A stretch of DNA of 35,751 bases, from positions 1-35,751 of the forward strand of contig SVED01000014.1 in NCBI GenBank assembly GCA_015057515.1, read 5' to 3'. The DNA comes from Lachnospiraceae bacterium (lineage in GTDB: Bacteria > Bacillota > Clostridia > Lachnospirales > Lachnospiraceae). The position numbers and the translations under genes were made by a program. Under the pieces are notes generated by a model. The model was not told the DNA's origin, searched no databases, and saw only the letters and a program-made list of their open reading frames with translations. Positions 8,612 to 18,539 of this stretch are shown in pieces (position 1 is the stretch's first letter; each line of letters begins with the position of its first letter).

Positions 8612-9742
8612 TTACTCCTCATCTTCCTCATAGGAATCATCATACTCTTCATATTCTTCATCATAAGAATCGAACTCCATACCAAGTTCCCTAGCCTTTG
8701 ACTCACTCTTGATATCAATTTTGTATCCTGTAAGTCTAGCAGCAAGACGGGCATTTTGTCCTTCCTTACCAATAGCAAGTGATAATTGATAATCAGGAAC
8801 TACTACATAAGCACACTTAATAGGTTTTCCCTTCTCATCAGTCTCCTCACCTAGCTCAACTGAAATTACCTTTGATGGGCTAAGAGCATTTTCAATAAAT
8901 CTTGCCGGGTCCTCGCTCCAAGTGATAATATCAATCTTCTCACCCTTCAAATCATCTACTATGTTATTTACACGTGTACCGTTAAGACCAACACATGCAC
9001 CTACTGGATCAACATTAGGGTCATTTGACCATACGGCTATCTTTGATCTTGAGCCAGCTTCTCTGGAAATACTCTTAATCTCAACTGTACCATCAGCAAC
9101 CTCAGTAACTTCCTTCTCAAAAAGACGCTTAACAAGCTCTGGATGTGTTCTTGATACAAGAACCTTTACGCCCTTAGTGTTTTTCTTAACCTCTATAACA
9201 TAGAGCTTTATTCTATCGCCTCTTCTGTATACCTCACCCTTAACCTGTTCATTTTCATTAAGAATGGTATCAGTCTTATCATCAAGACTTACACTGATAT
9301 TATTTCCAACATATCTTTGAACTACACCAGTGATAATATCCTTTTCCTTGCAATGGAACTTGTCATAGTTTGCGTTTCTTTCGCCTTCCTTAATCGCCTG
9401 AACAATAATACTTCTTGCTTTCTGTGCTGCGATACGGCCAAATTCCTTAGACTTTATTTCAATCTTTACTTCATCATCAACCTTATTTTTCTTGTTCATC
9501 GCCAAAGCTTGAGTAAGAGAAATCTCTGTTGCTTCATTTTCTACAGTTTCAACAACCTTCTTAATCTGATATACGTATATATCACCAGTTGTTCTATCCA
9601 TAGACACCTCAATAATTGCATCTTTTCCAAAGTCTTTTTCACAAGCTGATTCAAGGGACTTTTCAATAGCGTCCATAATCACATCCTTGCTAATATCCTT
9701 TTCCTTTTCTAATTGGTTTAATGCGTCAATAATCTCTGACAT
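8612..9742 (-). CDS. nusA: Transcription termination/antitermination factor NusA
   Basis: S1/KH architecture, [14 protein letters not shown] and [24 protein letters not shown]; acidic C-terminus. Confidence 0.97.
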   Translation of the reverse strand: MSEIIDALNQLEKEKDISKDVIMDAIEKSLESACEKDFGKDAIIEVSMDRTTGDIYVYQIKKVVETVENEATEISLTQALAMNKKNKVDDEVKIEIKSKEFGRIAAQKARSIIVQAIKEGERNANYDKFHCKEKDIITGVVQRYVGNNISVSLDDKTDTILNENEQVKGEVYRRGDRIKLYVIEVKKNTKGVKVLVSRTHPELVKRLFEKEVTEVADGTVEIKSISREAGSRSKIAVWSNDPNVDPVGACVGLNGTRVNNIVDDLKGEKIDIITWSEDPARFIENALSPSKVISVELGEETDEKGKPIKCAYVVVPDYQLSLAIGKEGQNARLAARLTGYKIDIKSESKARELGMEFDSYDEEYEEYDDSYEEDEE

Positions 9743-9766
9743 TTTTTTATCCTCCTATATTATTTT

Positions 9767-10231
9767 TTATACAAATGCCAATCTTATCATAGAAATTTGA
9801 CTTCTACTTAGCACAATGTTCTTATCATCCAGTTTCAATGTTATAGTTTCTTCACTGTAATCAACCAGCACGGCTTCAAATTCTTTAAGACCATCCATAG
9901 CCTTATATAGTTTTATTTCTACCAACTTTCCGATACTACGTTTAAAGTCTTTATCCTTCTTCAAAGGACGGGTAAGGCCTGGAGAACTAACTTCTAAAAT
10001 ATATGCATCCTCTATCTTGTCAGCTTCATCCAGTTTAGCTTCAAGTGCTCGGCTTATAAATACACAATCGTCAATATTAATGCCACCTTCCTTATCAGCA
10101 TAAACTCTTAGATAATAGTCAGCACCTTCCTTGACATACTCTACATCTACAAGCTCAAAGTTATTCTCCTCAATTATAGGAGTGACCAAGTCCGTACAAT
10201 GCTGTTCAATTTCACTTTTTTTCATTGACAT
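9767..10231 (-). CDS. rimP: Ribosome maturation factor RimP
   Basis: VEYVKEGADYYLRVYADKEGGINIDDC and EVSSPGLTRPL motifs. Confidence 0.95.
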   Translation of the reverse strand: MSMKKSEIEQHCTDLVTPIIEENNFELVDVEYVKEGADYYLRVYADKEGGINIDDCVFISRALEAKLDEADKIEDAYILEVSSPGLTRPLKKDKDFKRSIGKLVEIKLYKAMDGLKEFEAVLVDYSEETITLKLDDKNIVLSRSQISMIRLAFV

Positions 10232-10240
10232 CCACCTTTC

Positions 10241-10276
10241 AGTAAAAACAAAGAGTGGGTTTTTTCAACCCACTCT
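10241..10276 (-). terminator. Intrinsic terminator-like hairpin in the rimP-nusA operon leader (candidate attenuator)
   Basis: 10-bp perfect stem agagtgggtt/aacccactct, minus-strand 3' tail TTGTTTTTAC; only about 10-20 nt from the rimP start codon. Confidence 0.7.
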
Positions 10277-10303
10277 GCAAAATCAATATTTAAGTCAATT
10301 AAA

Positions 10304-10331
10304 ATTATATCACTAAATATAAGAAATGCAA
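10304..10331 (-). promoter_or_regulatory. Promoter of the rimP-nusA-infB operon (TTGCAT-N16-TATAAT)
   Basis: Near-consensus hexamers, upstream of the leader hairpin. Confidence 0.6.
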
Positions 10332-10338
10332 GCTTTTT

Positions 10339-11898
10339 TTATGTTTTTTTAATCATTTTTATCTGTATTCCTTCCACATTTAATTGATTGTTTTCTAATG
10401 GTAACATTCCATTACTCACCCATGATGTCCAACCATAATCAAACAACTTACACCTATAGTAAACATCATACTCCTTACTCACTTCTCCTTTTAACATTAT
10501 TTGTACATTTGTTATATTTTTTCCATCATAACATAAAGTCCCATCTGGGCACCAAGGTGAATAAGTATAATCGCTATGTTGTGTTCTATATATTACATAT
10601 CCATCCTCTACCTTTTCTCCTAAATTTATCACTATTCCCCATAATGGAGCACCTTCACTTTTTGCTGTTATTCCATCCTTTTTAGCATCAGACCAATCCT
10701 TATTTTCTCCACATACCGTATAAGATATATATGAATTCTGAAGATATGAATACACAAACATACCATTAACATAAGAAAGTAAATTATTTAACTCATTATT
10801 CGACAGTTCCTTCTCTAACCATTCATATCTAAACAATACATATCCATCACATCCAATATCAAGTGCTGTTTCATATTGTTCCTTTAGATTTACATCCTTT
10901 ATTGACCAACCAATATCCGTTGATGAATTCTCTCCAACTCTATATAGCGCTAAACCTATATATATTGGTAAATCCAGAATATTTATTTCCATCCATTCCT
11001 TACATCTATCTGTAAACATAGTCTTGTTTCCCTCTTCTGTAACAAACATATCCGTCCAATATATTTGAGGCATAATATAATCAATATATCCCTCCACAGA
11101 AAGCCATGTATCTATATCCGCTCCCTGTGATCTGGCATTATCCAAATTACCAGCAGGACTAATTCCAAATTCACAGGAAACATCCGTTTCTTTTACTGTG
11201 TCATATACCTTTTTCACCATTTGATTTACATATTCTTTTTTTTGATTTTCTTCCAACTCATTTGCCATACCAGATACATAAAAATAATCATCAAAATGTA
11301 TTCCATCTATATCATATTTTTCAACAATTTCTTTTACTCCATTTGATATAAGCTCAATAGTTTCCTCTTTTGATGGGTCAAAACATATACAGGTTTCACC
11401 ATTTGCGTTGCTATATTCCATTATGTGGTGTTTATACAAATCATAGTACTTAGTCCCTTTAAAACTATTTGTACCTGTTGTATTAAGCGATATTCGGTAA
11501 GGATTTATCCATGCCTCAAAACGAAGTCTCATTTTTTTTGCAATATTAATCATTATTTCAAGGGGGTCATATGAGGGTGCCTTTCTATCAGTAGAAATAT
11601 AATTTGACCATGGAAAATACTGGGAAGGATATATGGCATCCCCCATAGTTCTTACCTGAACAATAACTGTATTTAAATTATTTTCGAGTACTTTGTTATA
11701 CATATTTATTACTTCAGTTTCAAATTCTTCTTCACTCAGGTCTTTTAAACGTGTTTCTATATCTAAATATGATATCCAGCAACCTCTTATATTATCTGCG
11801 TTGCTTAATGCATTTACGGGTACTTTACTTTGTCCAAACATAAAATACGATATATACACGAATATAAAGATATATAAAAATACTCTTTTTCTACACAA
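10339..11898 (-). CDS. GHL10/DUF187-type glycoside hydrolase-like protein with C-terminal ChW-like repeats
   Basis: RGCWISYLDIE..., NTVIVQVRTMGDAIYPS, FEAWINPYRIS, GIHFDDYFY motifs. Track start GTG 11907 overlaps its own SD (AAGGAG); TTG at 11898 has 8-nt spacing and is preferred. Confidence 0.85.
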   Translation of the reverse strand: MCRKRVFLYIFIFVYISYFMFGQSKVPVNALSNADNIRGCWISYLDIETRLKDLSEEEFETEVINMYNKVLENNLNTVIVQVRTMGDAIYPSQYFPWSNYISTDRKAPSYDPLEIMINIAKKMRLRFEAWINPYRISLNTTGTNSFKGTKYYDLYKHHIMEYSNANGETCICFDPSKEETIELISNGVKEIVEKYDIDGIHFDDYFYVSGMANELEENQKKEYVNQMVKKVYDTVKETDVSCEFGISPAGNLDNARSQGADIDTWLSVEGYIDYIMPQIYWTDMFVTEEGNKTMFTDRCKEWMEINILDLPIYIGLALYRVGENSSTDIGWSIKDVNLKEQYETALDIGCDGYVLFRYEWLEKELSNNELNNLLSYVNGMFVYSYLQNSYISYTVCGENKDWSDAKKDGITAKSEGAPLWGIVINLGEKVEDGYVIYRTQHSDYTYSPWCPDGTLCYDGKNITNVQIMLKGEVSKEYDVYYRCKLFDYGWTSWVSNGMLPLENNQLNVEGIQIKMIKKT

Positions 11899-11954
11899 TA
11901 AACTCACTCCTTAATTAACAATTCCTTGTAGCAATGTTTTTTTTAGTTTTTGTA

Positions 11955-11995
11955 AAATAAAAATAGACAGTCTGTTAAAACTATCTATTTTTATT
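11955..11995 (-). terminator. Rho-independent terminator after the MBL gene
   Basis: aaaatagacagt/actatctatttt stem with T-rich tail on the minus strand. Confidence 0.6.
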
Positions 11996-12005
11996 TTATG
12001 CTATA

Positions 12006-13013
12006 TTATTTTTCTGTAGACCAAGCAATTTTATCTCCATCTGTATATAGAATTATATCTCCATTAACATCTGTTCTATATACCTGTATGTTGGCATCTT
12101 CCAAATATCTAAGTATCTCTTTATGGGGATGACTATAATCATTATCAACTCCACAGCTTATAACTCCGTATTTTATATTTAAAGAGTCAAGAAAATCCTC
12201 ATTAAAAGAACCTACACTCCCATGGTGTGCCACCTTATATACATCCACTTTAAGTTCTGGATAATCAGTTTTAATATCAGACATAATATTTATCCCTGCG
12301 TCTCCAGCAAAAAGAAAGCTTAGATTTTTGTATTCCATCAATAAAACAATAGAATGGTCATTTGCATCTTCAGATGTTAATTCTTTCGTTGGCCATAAGA
12401 CAGTAAATTTAATGTCATCCATATAAAACTCTTCTCCCTGATATGGATGATGTACATTACATTTCTTTTCCTCTACGGACATCATAACATCCTCATATGA
12501 TTGTGTATCCTTTGAAATATCAGGCATAAATACATTTTCACAATCAAACTTATATATTATTACGTCCATTCCCCCTATATGATCAGCATCCGGATGAGTT
12601 ACAACTGCATAATCCAAGGTTTGAATCCCCTGTCCTTTAAGATAGTACTGAATAGCTGTACCCTTTGAATTATCACCTGCATCAATAAGCATAGAGTGTC
12701 CCTTGTATGTAATCAGGGTTGAATCGCCTTGTCCAACATCTATGTAATGAATCTGCAACAAATCATCAGGTTTATCACCATTTTGAAGCTCTGAAACATC
12801 AGCAGATATGTCATCATTACTATGCTGTTTATTATACAAATCAAACAGCCTTTCCCGAAGTAAAAACAATATTCCACCAATGCAAAGTAATATTATACCT
12901 GCTAAAGCCAAAATGCCTTTTTTGTTTCTTTTAGTTGATGCATTTTCTTTTTTATTTAATTTATTTACTTTTTTTTCAAGTTTTCTTATGTTTTTAGACT
13001 TATTTTTCATCAT
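12006..13013 (-). CDS. Membrane-anchored ComEC/Rec2-like metallo-beta-lactamase-fold protein
   Basis: IHYIDVGQGDSTLI, THPDADHIGGMDV, FAGDAG, KVAHHGS motifs; single N-terminal TM segment. Confidence 0.9.
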   Translation of the reverse strand: MMKNKSKNIRKLEKKVNKLNKKENASTKRNKKGILALAGIILLCIGGILFLLRERLFDLYNKQHSNDDISADVSELQNGDKPDDLLQIHYIDVGQGDSTLITYKGHSMLIDAGDNSKGTAIQYYLKGQGIQTLDYAVVTHPDADHIGGMDVIIYKFDCENVFMPDISKDTQSYEDVMMSVEEKKCNVHHPYQGEEFYMDDIKFTVLWPTKELTSEDANDHSIVLLMEYKNLSFLFAGDAGINIMSDIKTDYPELKVDVYKVAHHGSVGSFNEDFLDSLNIKYGVISCGVDNDYSHPHKEILRYLEDANIQVYRTDVNGDIILYTDGDKIAWSTEK

Positions 13014-13140
13014 CCAAATATAAACCCTGTTAAACTAAACTTATTTTATAATTATAATACTATTATATTTATATTTCTTCCATAAAAAATTAACTTTTTA
13101 CTCAAAAATACAAAAAATATATTATTTTATAGATTATTTC

Positions 13141-13170
13141 TTGCTTTATAACCAGGGTATAAACTATAAT
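13141..13170 (+). promoter_or_regulatory. Promoter of nhaC-EamA unit (TTGCTT-N18-TATAAT)
   Basis: Sequence match and position upstream of the 13203 ATG. Confidence 0.5.
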
Positions 13171-13202
13171 ATTTCTATAATTGTACGGAAAGGAATATAC
13201 AT

Positions 13203-14879
13203 ATGAAAAAACCAAATTACTTATTTTTAATTTGCGCAATAGCTATAATTGGTATTTTTATAGCTATCACAGTTATTACACCAGGTTCTATTGATCCGGA
13301 AACCTACTCACCTAAGGTTTTCTCCACAGTAGGCGCGCTACTACCTCCTGTAATTGCAATATTACTAGCACTTATTACTAAAGAGGTTTATTCCTCACTC
13401 TTTGTAGGAATATTAGCCGGAGCTCTACTTTACTCCAACGGAAATCTTGAACTTATGCTTAACACAATGCTATACAATGAAGATGGTGGTATGGTATATA
13501 AGCTTGCTGACAGTTGGAATGTTGGAATTCTTGTATTTCTTGTTATATTGGGCATTATGGTAGCCCTTATGAATAAAGTTGGAGGCTCTGCGGCTTTTGG
13601 ACAATGGGCTGCAACACATATCAAATCACGAGCTGGAGCTCAGCTGGCAACAATGTTTTTAGGTGCCTTAATCTTTGTTGATGACTACTTCAATTGTCTT
13701 ACAGTAGGCTCTGTTATGAGACCTGTTACTGACAGACATAATATCTCAAGGGCAAAGCTTGCATACCTTATTGATGCTACAGCAGCACCTGTATGTATTA
13801 TTGCACCTGTATCAAGCTGGGCAGCCGCTGTTACTTCTTCTGTTCCAGATGGAAGTGATATAAATGGATTTACTATGTTTTTAAAGACAATACCTTACAA
13901 TTTCTATGCAATCACTACATTGGTAATGATTATTTTAGTAATTGCTTTTAAAGCTGATTTTGGACCAATGAGAAAGCATGAGCAAAATGCTCTTAATGGT
14001 GACTTATTTACAACTGCAACAAGACCATATGGAGATGCGGATGATGAACCAAAAACTCCTCATGGTAGTGTTATTGACCTTATATTCCCTGTAATTACAC
14101 TTATTATTTGTTGTATTATAGGTATGGTTTATACAGGTGGATTTTTTGATGGAGAAAACTTCATCGACGCTTTTGCAAATGCAGATGCATCTATGGGACT
14201 TGTATTTGGAAGTATTGTAACCTTAGTTATCACGTTCTGTTTCTATATGACTCGTGGAGTTATGAAATTCAAAGAATTTGCAGAATGTATTCCTGAAGGA
14301 TTTAAGGCTATGGTTGCTCCTATTCTCATTCTTACTATGGCATGGACCTTATCAGGCATGACTGGACTTCTCGGAGCAGATATATATGTTAAGGATTTAG
14401 TTGCTGGCTCAGCTGGTGCTTTTAAGTTATTCCTTCCATGTATTGTATTTATAGTTGCATTATTCCTCGCTTTCTCTACAGGTACAAGCTGGGGAACTTT
14501 TGCAATTCTTATTCCAATTGTTTGTAACGTATTTGGAGGTAATCCTGAAACTGTGGAAATGTTAACTATCTCTATAGCAGCTTGTCTTTCAGGTGCAGTA
14601 TGTGGTGATCATTGCTCTCCTATATCAGATACAACCATTATGGCCTCTGCGGGAGCTCATTCAGATCATGTAAACCATGTATCAACACAGCTTCCATATG
14701 CTTTAGTTGCTGCTATCGCTTCGTTTGTTGGATATCTCTTAGCTGGATATCTCGGTTACAAATTCGAAAGTGGAATTGCACTTATAGCACTTCCTGTTTC
14801 ACTTGTTACTATGGCAATTATTGTATATTTCATTTCTAATTCAAATAAAACTATTACTGACGTAACAGATATGGAGTAA
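13203..14879 (+). CDS. Na+/H+ antiporter NhaC family protein
   Basis: Polytopic; LIFVDDYFNCLTVGSVMRPVTD and STGTSWGTFAILIPI, CGDHCSPISDTTIMAS motifs. Confidence 0.9.
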   Translation: MKKPNYLFLICAIAIIGIFIAITVITPGSIDPETYSPKVFSTVGALLPPVIAILLALITKEVYSSLFVGILAGALLYSNGNLELMLNTMLYNEDGGMVYKLADSWNVGILVFLVILGIMVALMNKVGGSAAFGQWAATHIKSRAGAQLATMFLGALIFVDDYFNCLTVGSVMRPVTDRHNISRAKLAYLIDATAAPVCIIAPVSSWAAAVTSSVPDGSDINGFTMFLKTIPYNFYAITTLVMIILVIAFKADFGPMRKHEQNALNGDLFTTATRPYGDADDEPKTPHGSVIDLIFPVITLIICCIIGMVYTGGFFDGENFIDAFANADASMGLVFGSIVTLVITFCFYMTRGVMKFKEFAECIPEGFKAMVAPILILTMAWTLSGMTGLLGADIYVKDLVAGSAGAFKLFLPCIVFIVALFLAFSTGTSWGTFAILIPIVCNVFGGNPETVEMLTISIAACLSGAVCGDHCSPISDTTIMASAGAHSDHVNHVSTQLPYALVAAIASFVGYLLAGYLGYKFESGIALIALPVSLVTMAIIVYFISNSNKTITDVTDME

Positions 14880-14882
14880 ATT

Positions 14883-15815
14883 ATGGCACAAAATGACAAC
14901 ATGAAGAGGCGTAATGCTCTTATACTTGCACTTACATCTTTTATATGGGGTATATCATTTGTAGCACAAAGTGAGGGTGGGGACGCTATAGGTCCCTACT
15001 CTTTTAACTGTATCAGGTCTTTTATAGGTGCTCTTTTCCTTGTTGTTATTATTACCATTACGGACAAGGTTGGTTTAACAAAAAAACCTGAAAATAAAAT
15101 TGCAACCAAAGACCTAATTAAAGGAGGAACTTTTTGTGGCATAGTTCTATGCATCGCTACAAACCTTCAGCAGATGGGAATATATCTAGGAACACCTTCA
15201 GGAAAAGCTGGCTTTTTGACCGCATGTTATATTCTCTTAGTCCCTATTCTAGGTATTTTTTTAAAAAGAAAATGTGGTCTAAATGTATGGCTTGCAGTTC
15301 TAATCACTTTAATAGGTCTTTATCTACTTTGTATAAATGGTGATTTTTACATTCAATTATCAGACCTACTTGTTATGATTTGTGCCTTCTGTTTTTCAAT
15401 ACACATAATGGTTATTGATCACTTTTCTCCAAAGGTTGATGGTCTTAGAATGTCCTGTATACAATTTTTAGTAACCGGTATACTTACATCTATACCTATG
15501 CTTTTTGTAGACATTAACCATTCTGACAGTATATCAAGCTGGTTATCAGGCTTCACTACCTGGGACGCATGGATACCGCTCCTTTACGCAGGTATTTTTT
15601 CTTGTGGTATTGCCTATACACTACAAATCATTGGACAAAAAGGTGTTAATCCAACTATTGCTTCTCTAATTATGAGTTTAGAATCCGTGTTTTCTGTTCT
15701 TGCTGGGTGGTTGCTTCTCAAAGAAAAACTTACTAAAAAGGAGCTAACTGGCTGCTTATTTATATTTATTGCCGTAATATTAGCACAACTACCTACCAAA
15801 ACCGACAAACAATAA
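14883..15815 (+). CDS. EamA/DMT family transporter
   Basis: Ten hydrophobic segments, LTSFIWGISFVAQSEG start, internal duplication typical of EamA. Confidence 0.9.
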   Translation: MAQNDNMKRRNALILALTSFIWGISFVAQSEGGDAIGPYSFNCIRSFIGALFLVVIITITDKVGLTKKPENKIATKDLIKGGTFCGIVLCIATNLQQMGIYLGTPSGKAGFLTACYILLVPILGIFLKRKCGLNVWLAVLITLIGLYLLCINGDFYIQLSDLLVMICAFCFSIHIMVIDHFSPKVDGLRMSCIQFLVTGILTSIPMLFVDINHSDSISSWLSGFTTWDAWIPLLYAGIFSCGIAYTLQIIGQKGVNPTIASLIMSLESVFSVLAGWLLLKEKLTKKELTGCLFIFIAVILAQLPTKTDKQ

Positions 15816-15840
15816 TGACAAAACACATAAGTGCTAAAAC

Positions 15841-15883
15841 AAAAAAGTGGAATATCATCAAATAGATGATATTCCACTTTTTT
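15841..15883. terminator. Bidirectional intrinsic terminator between convergent genes
   Basis: 19-bp perfect stem aaaaaagtggaatatcatc/gatgatattccactttttt with aaata loop. Confidence 0.9.
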
Positions 15884-15887
15884 AGCC

Positions 15888-16550
15888 CTATCCCATAGTA
15901 TCAAATTTGCTTGATAGGGAATTTAAAATTTTTCCACCATGTGTGTAAGTATTAGTAATGCTCTCTATATTAGCGTTGGCGCTATCAGCTATCTTTTTAC
16001 TGACAAATGACAGTTTAGAAAGAAAATCACTATCCGGACCAAATAAAGTCTCTAAAGTATCAACATCCGTAGATTTTAACTTGTCTTTATCTATGGATAC
16101 AATACCGTCTTTATCAACAGATATACCAACGTTTGATAGACTATCAGAATTATCATTTGTAAGTTCTTTAAGCATATTATTATAAAACACTTCCAAAGTG
16201 CCTGTTAATGTTTTTGAATTAGATAGAGTGCTGTTATAAGATTCAAACATATCAATGATTGATTCATATATATCTGATAAAGCGCCCCCTCCTTTTGCCA
16301 ACTTAAAAAGACCTTCCTCACCTTTATCCATAAGCTTATTTGCCTCATCAATTAAATCGGAAGATGATTTTGCTATTTTATCATAGTTACTCTGCTTAAG
16401 CATATCTGATGTTTTTTGAGTATTTTTATTAAGCACAGCCATGAGAGAATCCCCTCCATCCTTCTTTAAATAATCAAGTAAGGTTGACTGTGTTACTGAA
16501 ACTCCCGCTTTTTGAGCTGAAGCATTTAGCATTTGACTTGTAATTCTCAT
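15888..16550 (-). CDS. Orphan FliD (flagellar cap) C-terminal-like protein
   Basis: SLSNVGISVDKDGIVSIDKDKLK...LETLFG...FLSKLSFVSKKIADSANANIESITNTYTHGG resembles FliD_C; ATG at 16550 preceded by GGAGGTG, so the track GTG at 16565 is not the likely start. Confidence 0.6.
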   Translation of the reverse strand: MRITSQMLNASAQKAGVSVTQSTLLDYLKKDGGDSLMAVLNKNTQKTSDMLKQSNYDKIAKSSSDLIDEANKLMDKGEEGLFKLAKGGGALSDIYESIIDMFESYNSTLSNSKTLTGTLEVFYNNMLKELTNDNSDSLSNVGISVDKDGIVSIDKDKLKSTDVDTLETLFGPDSDFLSKLSFVSKKIADSANANIESITNTYTHGGKILNSLSSKFDTMG

Positions 16551-16572
16551 AGTTTTCACCTCCACATTTAAT

Positions 16573-16599
16573 ATATCGTCACACCTGCACTAATATGTA
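16573..16599 (-). promoter_or_regulatory. Sigma-28 (SigD/FliA)-like promoter TACA-N15-GACGATAT
   Basis: 3/4 and 7/8 matches to TAAA-N15-GCCGATAT at exact spacing, upstream of the FliD-like gene. Confidence 0.5.
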
Positions 16600-16679
16600 A
16601 TATCTTTGTTTACATTCATATATTTGGGGTAATTGTTACACACTAAAATAAACATTATATTAATGGATTAAATGCTCTC

Positions 16680-16719
16680 AAAAAAAATGTTATATAGCAC
16701 CATATATGCTATATAACAC
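16680..16719 (-). terminator. Rho-independent terminator after degV
   Basis: 12-bp stem tgttatatagca/tgctatataaca followed by T8 on the minus strand. Confidence 0.85.
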
Positions 16720-16724
16720 TTCTA

Positions 16725-17591
16725 TTAATAGTCTAATATCTTACAACAACACACTCCCAAGGCACCTGGACCTATATGACAAGCTATGCTAAGTGCGAGT
16801 GGATCTACAGTTACCTTGCACCCTGGGTATATCTTTTGTAGTTCTTCCCCTAATAATCTGGCATTCTCATAATTATCAGTATGTGCAACTCCAAAAGAAA
16901 TCTTATTACTATGGTACTGACCACCAAATCTATGTTCAATATCTGATTGTATTGCTTTTAGCATTATATCCTTACCTTTACTAAAAGTTCTCACTTTTGA
17001 AAATGCATCCAGCTTTTCTCCCTGTATCTGTAAAACCGGTTTTATGTGCAAAAGACTTCCCATGGCAGCAGCTGCCTTGGTAATACGTCCACCTTTTTTT
17101 AAATAGTATAAAGTCTCTAGCATAATATATATGCTATTGTTGAATTTGTCATCAATTAAAATATCTCTTATGGTTCCACCATCCTTACCCTCCTTTGCCA
17201 TTGCAAGTGCATCCATTACAGATTCCTTCATAGGTACGGATATACGTTGGTTATCAACAACAAATACACGACCGTTATACTTTTCAGCCAACATAAGTGC
17301 TGTTTGACATGAACCACTAAGTCCACTGCTCATCGGTATGTGTATTACTTCATCATAATCTTCTAATGCTTTGTCCCACATTTTTGTTACATCATCAGGC
17401 GATGGCTGACTAGTATGAACATCTATATCTGATGCCAAAAATCTATAAAAATCCTCCTGAGTTAAGTTAACTCCCTCATAGTAAGTTTTTTCTCCAATAA
17501 TAAAGGGCATAGGTATAATATATAAGCCTTCTATGTCTGTATCTTTTGTAATTCCGCTATTTGTATCTGTTACAACAGCAACCTTACTCAT
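16725..17591 (-). CDS. DegV family (fatty-acid binding) protein
   Basis: VAVVTDTNSGIT..., HTSQPSPDDV, IPMSSGLSGSCQTA motifs. Confidence 0.95.
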   Translation of the reverse strand: MSKVAVVTDTNSGITKDTDIEGLYIIPMPFIIGEKTYYEGVNLTQEDFYRFLASDIDVHTSQPSPDDVTKMWDKALEDYDEVIHIPMSSGLSGSCQTALMLAEKYNGRVFVVDNQRISVPMKESVMDALAMAKEGKDGGTIRDILIDDKFNNSIYIMLETLYYLKKGGRITKAAAAMGSLLHIKPVLQIQGEKLDAFSKVRTFSKGKDIMLKAIQSDIEHRFGGQYHSNKISFGVAHTDNYENARLLGEELQKIYPGCKVTVDPLALSIACHIGPGALGVCCCKILDY

Positions 17592-17603
17592 ACTTATCCT
17601 CCT

Positions 17604-18413
17604 TTACTCCCATGTTTTAATCTTTTCAAGCATAATATGTTTTACTTCTTCACTGATTTCAGCGGTACTGTGCTCCAAAACATATTCCTTATCAAGCACT
17701 GCTATATATTCTAAATATACATGTTTTCTAACAAAAAACATCTTCTTAAATATATACTCCGGATTTTTTATAACTGCAATTACAATAGGACACTTAGCTT
17801 TTTTGGCAATCTTAAATGCTCCATTAGAAAATGGCAACAAACCTTCACCTTTGTTTCTTGTTCCCTCCGGATAAATACCCATTGAAGCCTTTTGTTCATT
17901 CACAAGCTTACTTGCTCTAATAATAGTTAAAGCTCCACTTTTAACATCATCTCTGTCTAGCTTAAGACAGAAACATCTATGAATAAGTCTTGAAATAATA
18001 GGAATTTTAAATACTCCTTTTTTTGCAACAAATCCAAGTCTATATTTACCAGTTTCACCAAGGGTTAAAAAAGGATCCATGGCACTTCTGTGATTACATA
18101 CAAAAAGAAATTTTTCACTAGGAATTATATCTTCACCTGTAATATGAAACTTAATATTGAGTATCTGTTTAACTGATTGAATGATACAATCAATATAAAA
18201 TCTGAAAAAAGGACTGTGATCATCATATTCCCTATCCATATCTATAAACCTTGTAGCAATTATACAGGATATGGCCCATACCAGTATAATCCCCAAAAAC
18301 AAGCCTATAAATACAATTGGTATCATATATAAATTCTCTATAACTTCAAGAATATACAGCAATATTGTACCTATAATCGAAACAATCAAGTCAAATTTTA
18401 ATAGCATATACAT
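17604..18413 (-). CDS. plsC: 1-acyl-sn-glycerol-3-phosphate acyltransferase (PlsC family)
   Basis: NHRSAMDP (HX4D) and PEGTRNKGEGLLPFSNGAFKIA motifs. Confidence 0.9.
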   Translation of the reverse strand: MYMLLKFDLIVSIIGTILLYILEVIENLYMIPIVFIGLFLGIILVWAISCIIATRFIDMDREYDDHSPFFRFYIDCIIQSVKQILNIKFHITGEDIIPSEKFLFVCNHRSAMDPFLTLGETGKYRLGFVAKKGVFKIPIISRLIHRCFCLKLDRDDVKSGALTIIRASKLVNEQKASMGIYPEGTRNKGEGLLPFSNGAFKIAKKAKCPIVIAVIKNPEYIFKKMFFVRKHVYLEYIAVLDKEYVLEHSTAEISEEVKHIMLEKIKTWE

Positions 18414-18450
18414 AAACCTCCGTCAGTCTAGCAGGAATGTCTCATTACAA

Positions 18451-18483
18451 GAAAATATTACCAGTGTAAACAGACACTGGTAA
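18451..18483 (-). terminator. Terminator-like hairpin after nadE
   Basis: 10-bp stem ttaccagtgt/acactggtaa with T-rich tail on the minus strand. Confidence 0.6.
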
Positions 18484-18539
18484 CATTATAATACAAATCT
18501 ATTTTAATATCTATAAAAAAACACATTAAAAAAATGAAA

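Noticed and set aside
13203-15815. NhaC plus EamA as a riboswitch-controlled transporter pair
   Set aside because: The 5' UTR from the likely promoter is only about 25-30 nt, too short for a riboswitch; an ordinary promoter explains it.
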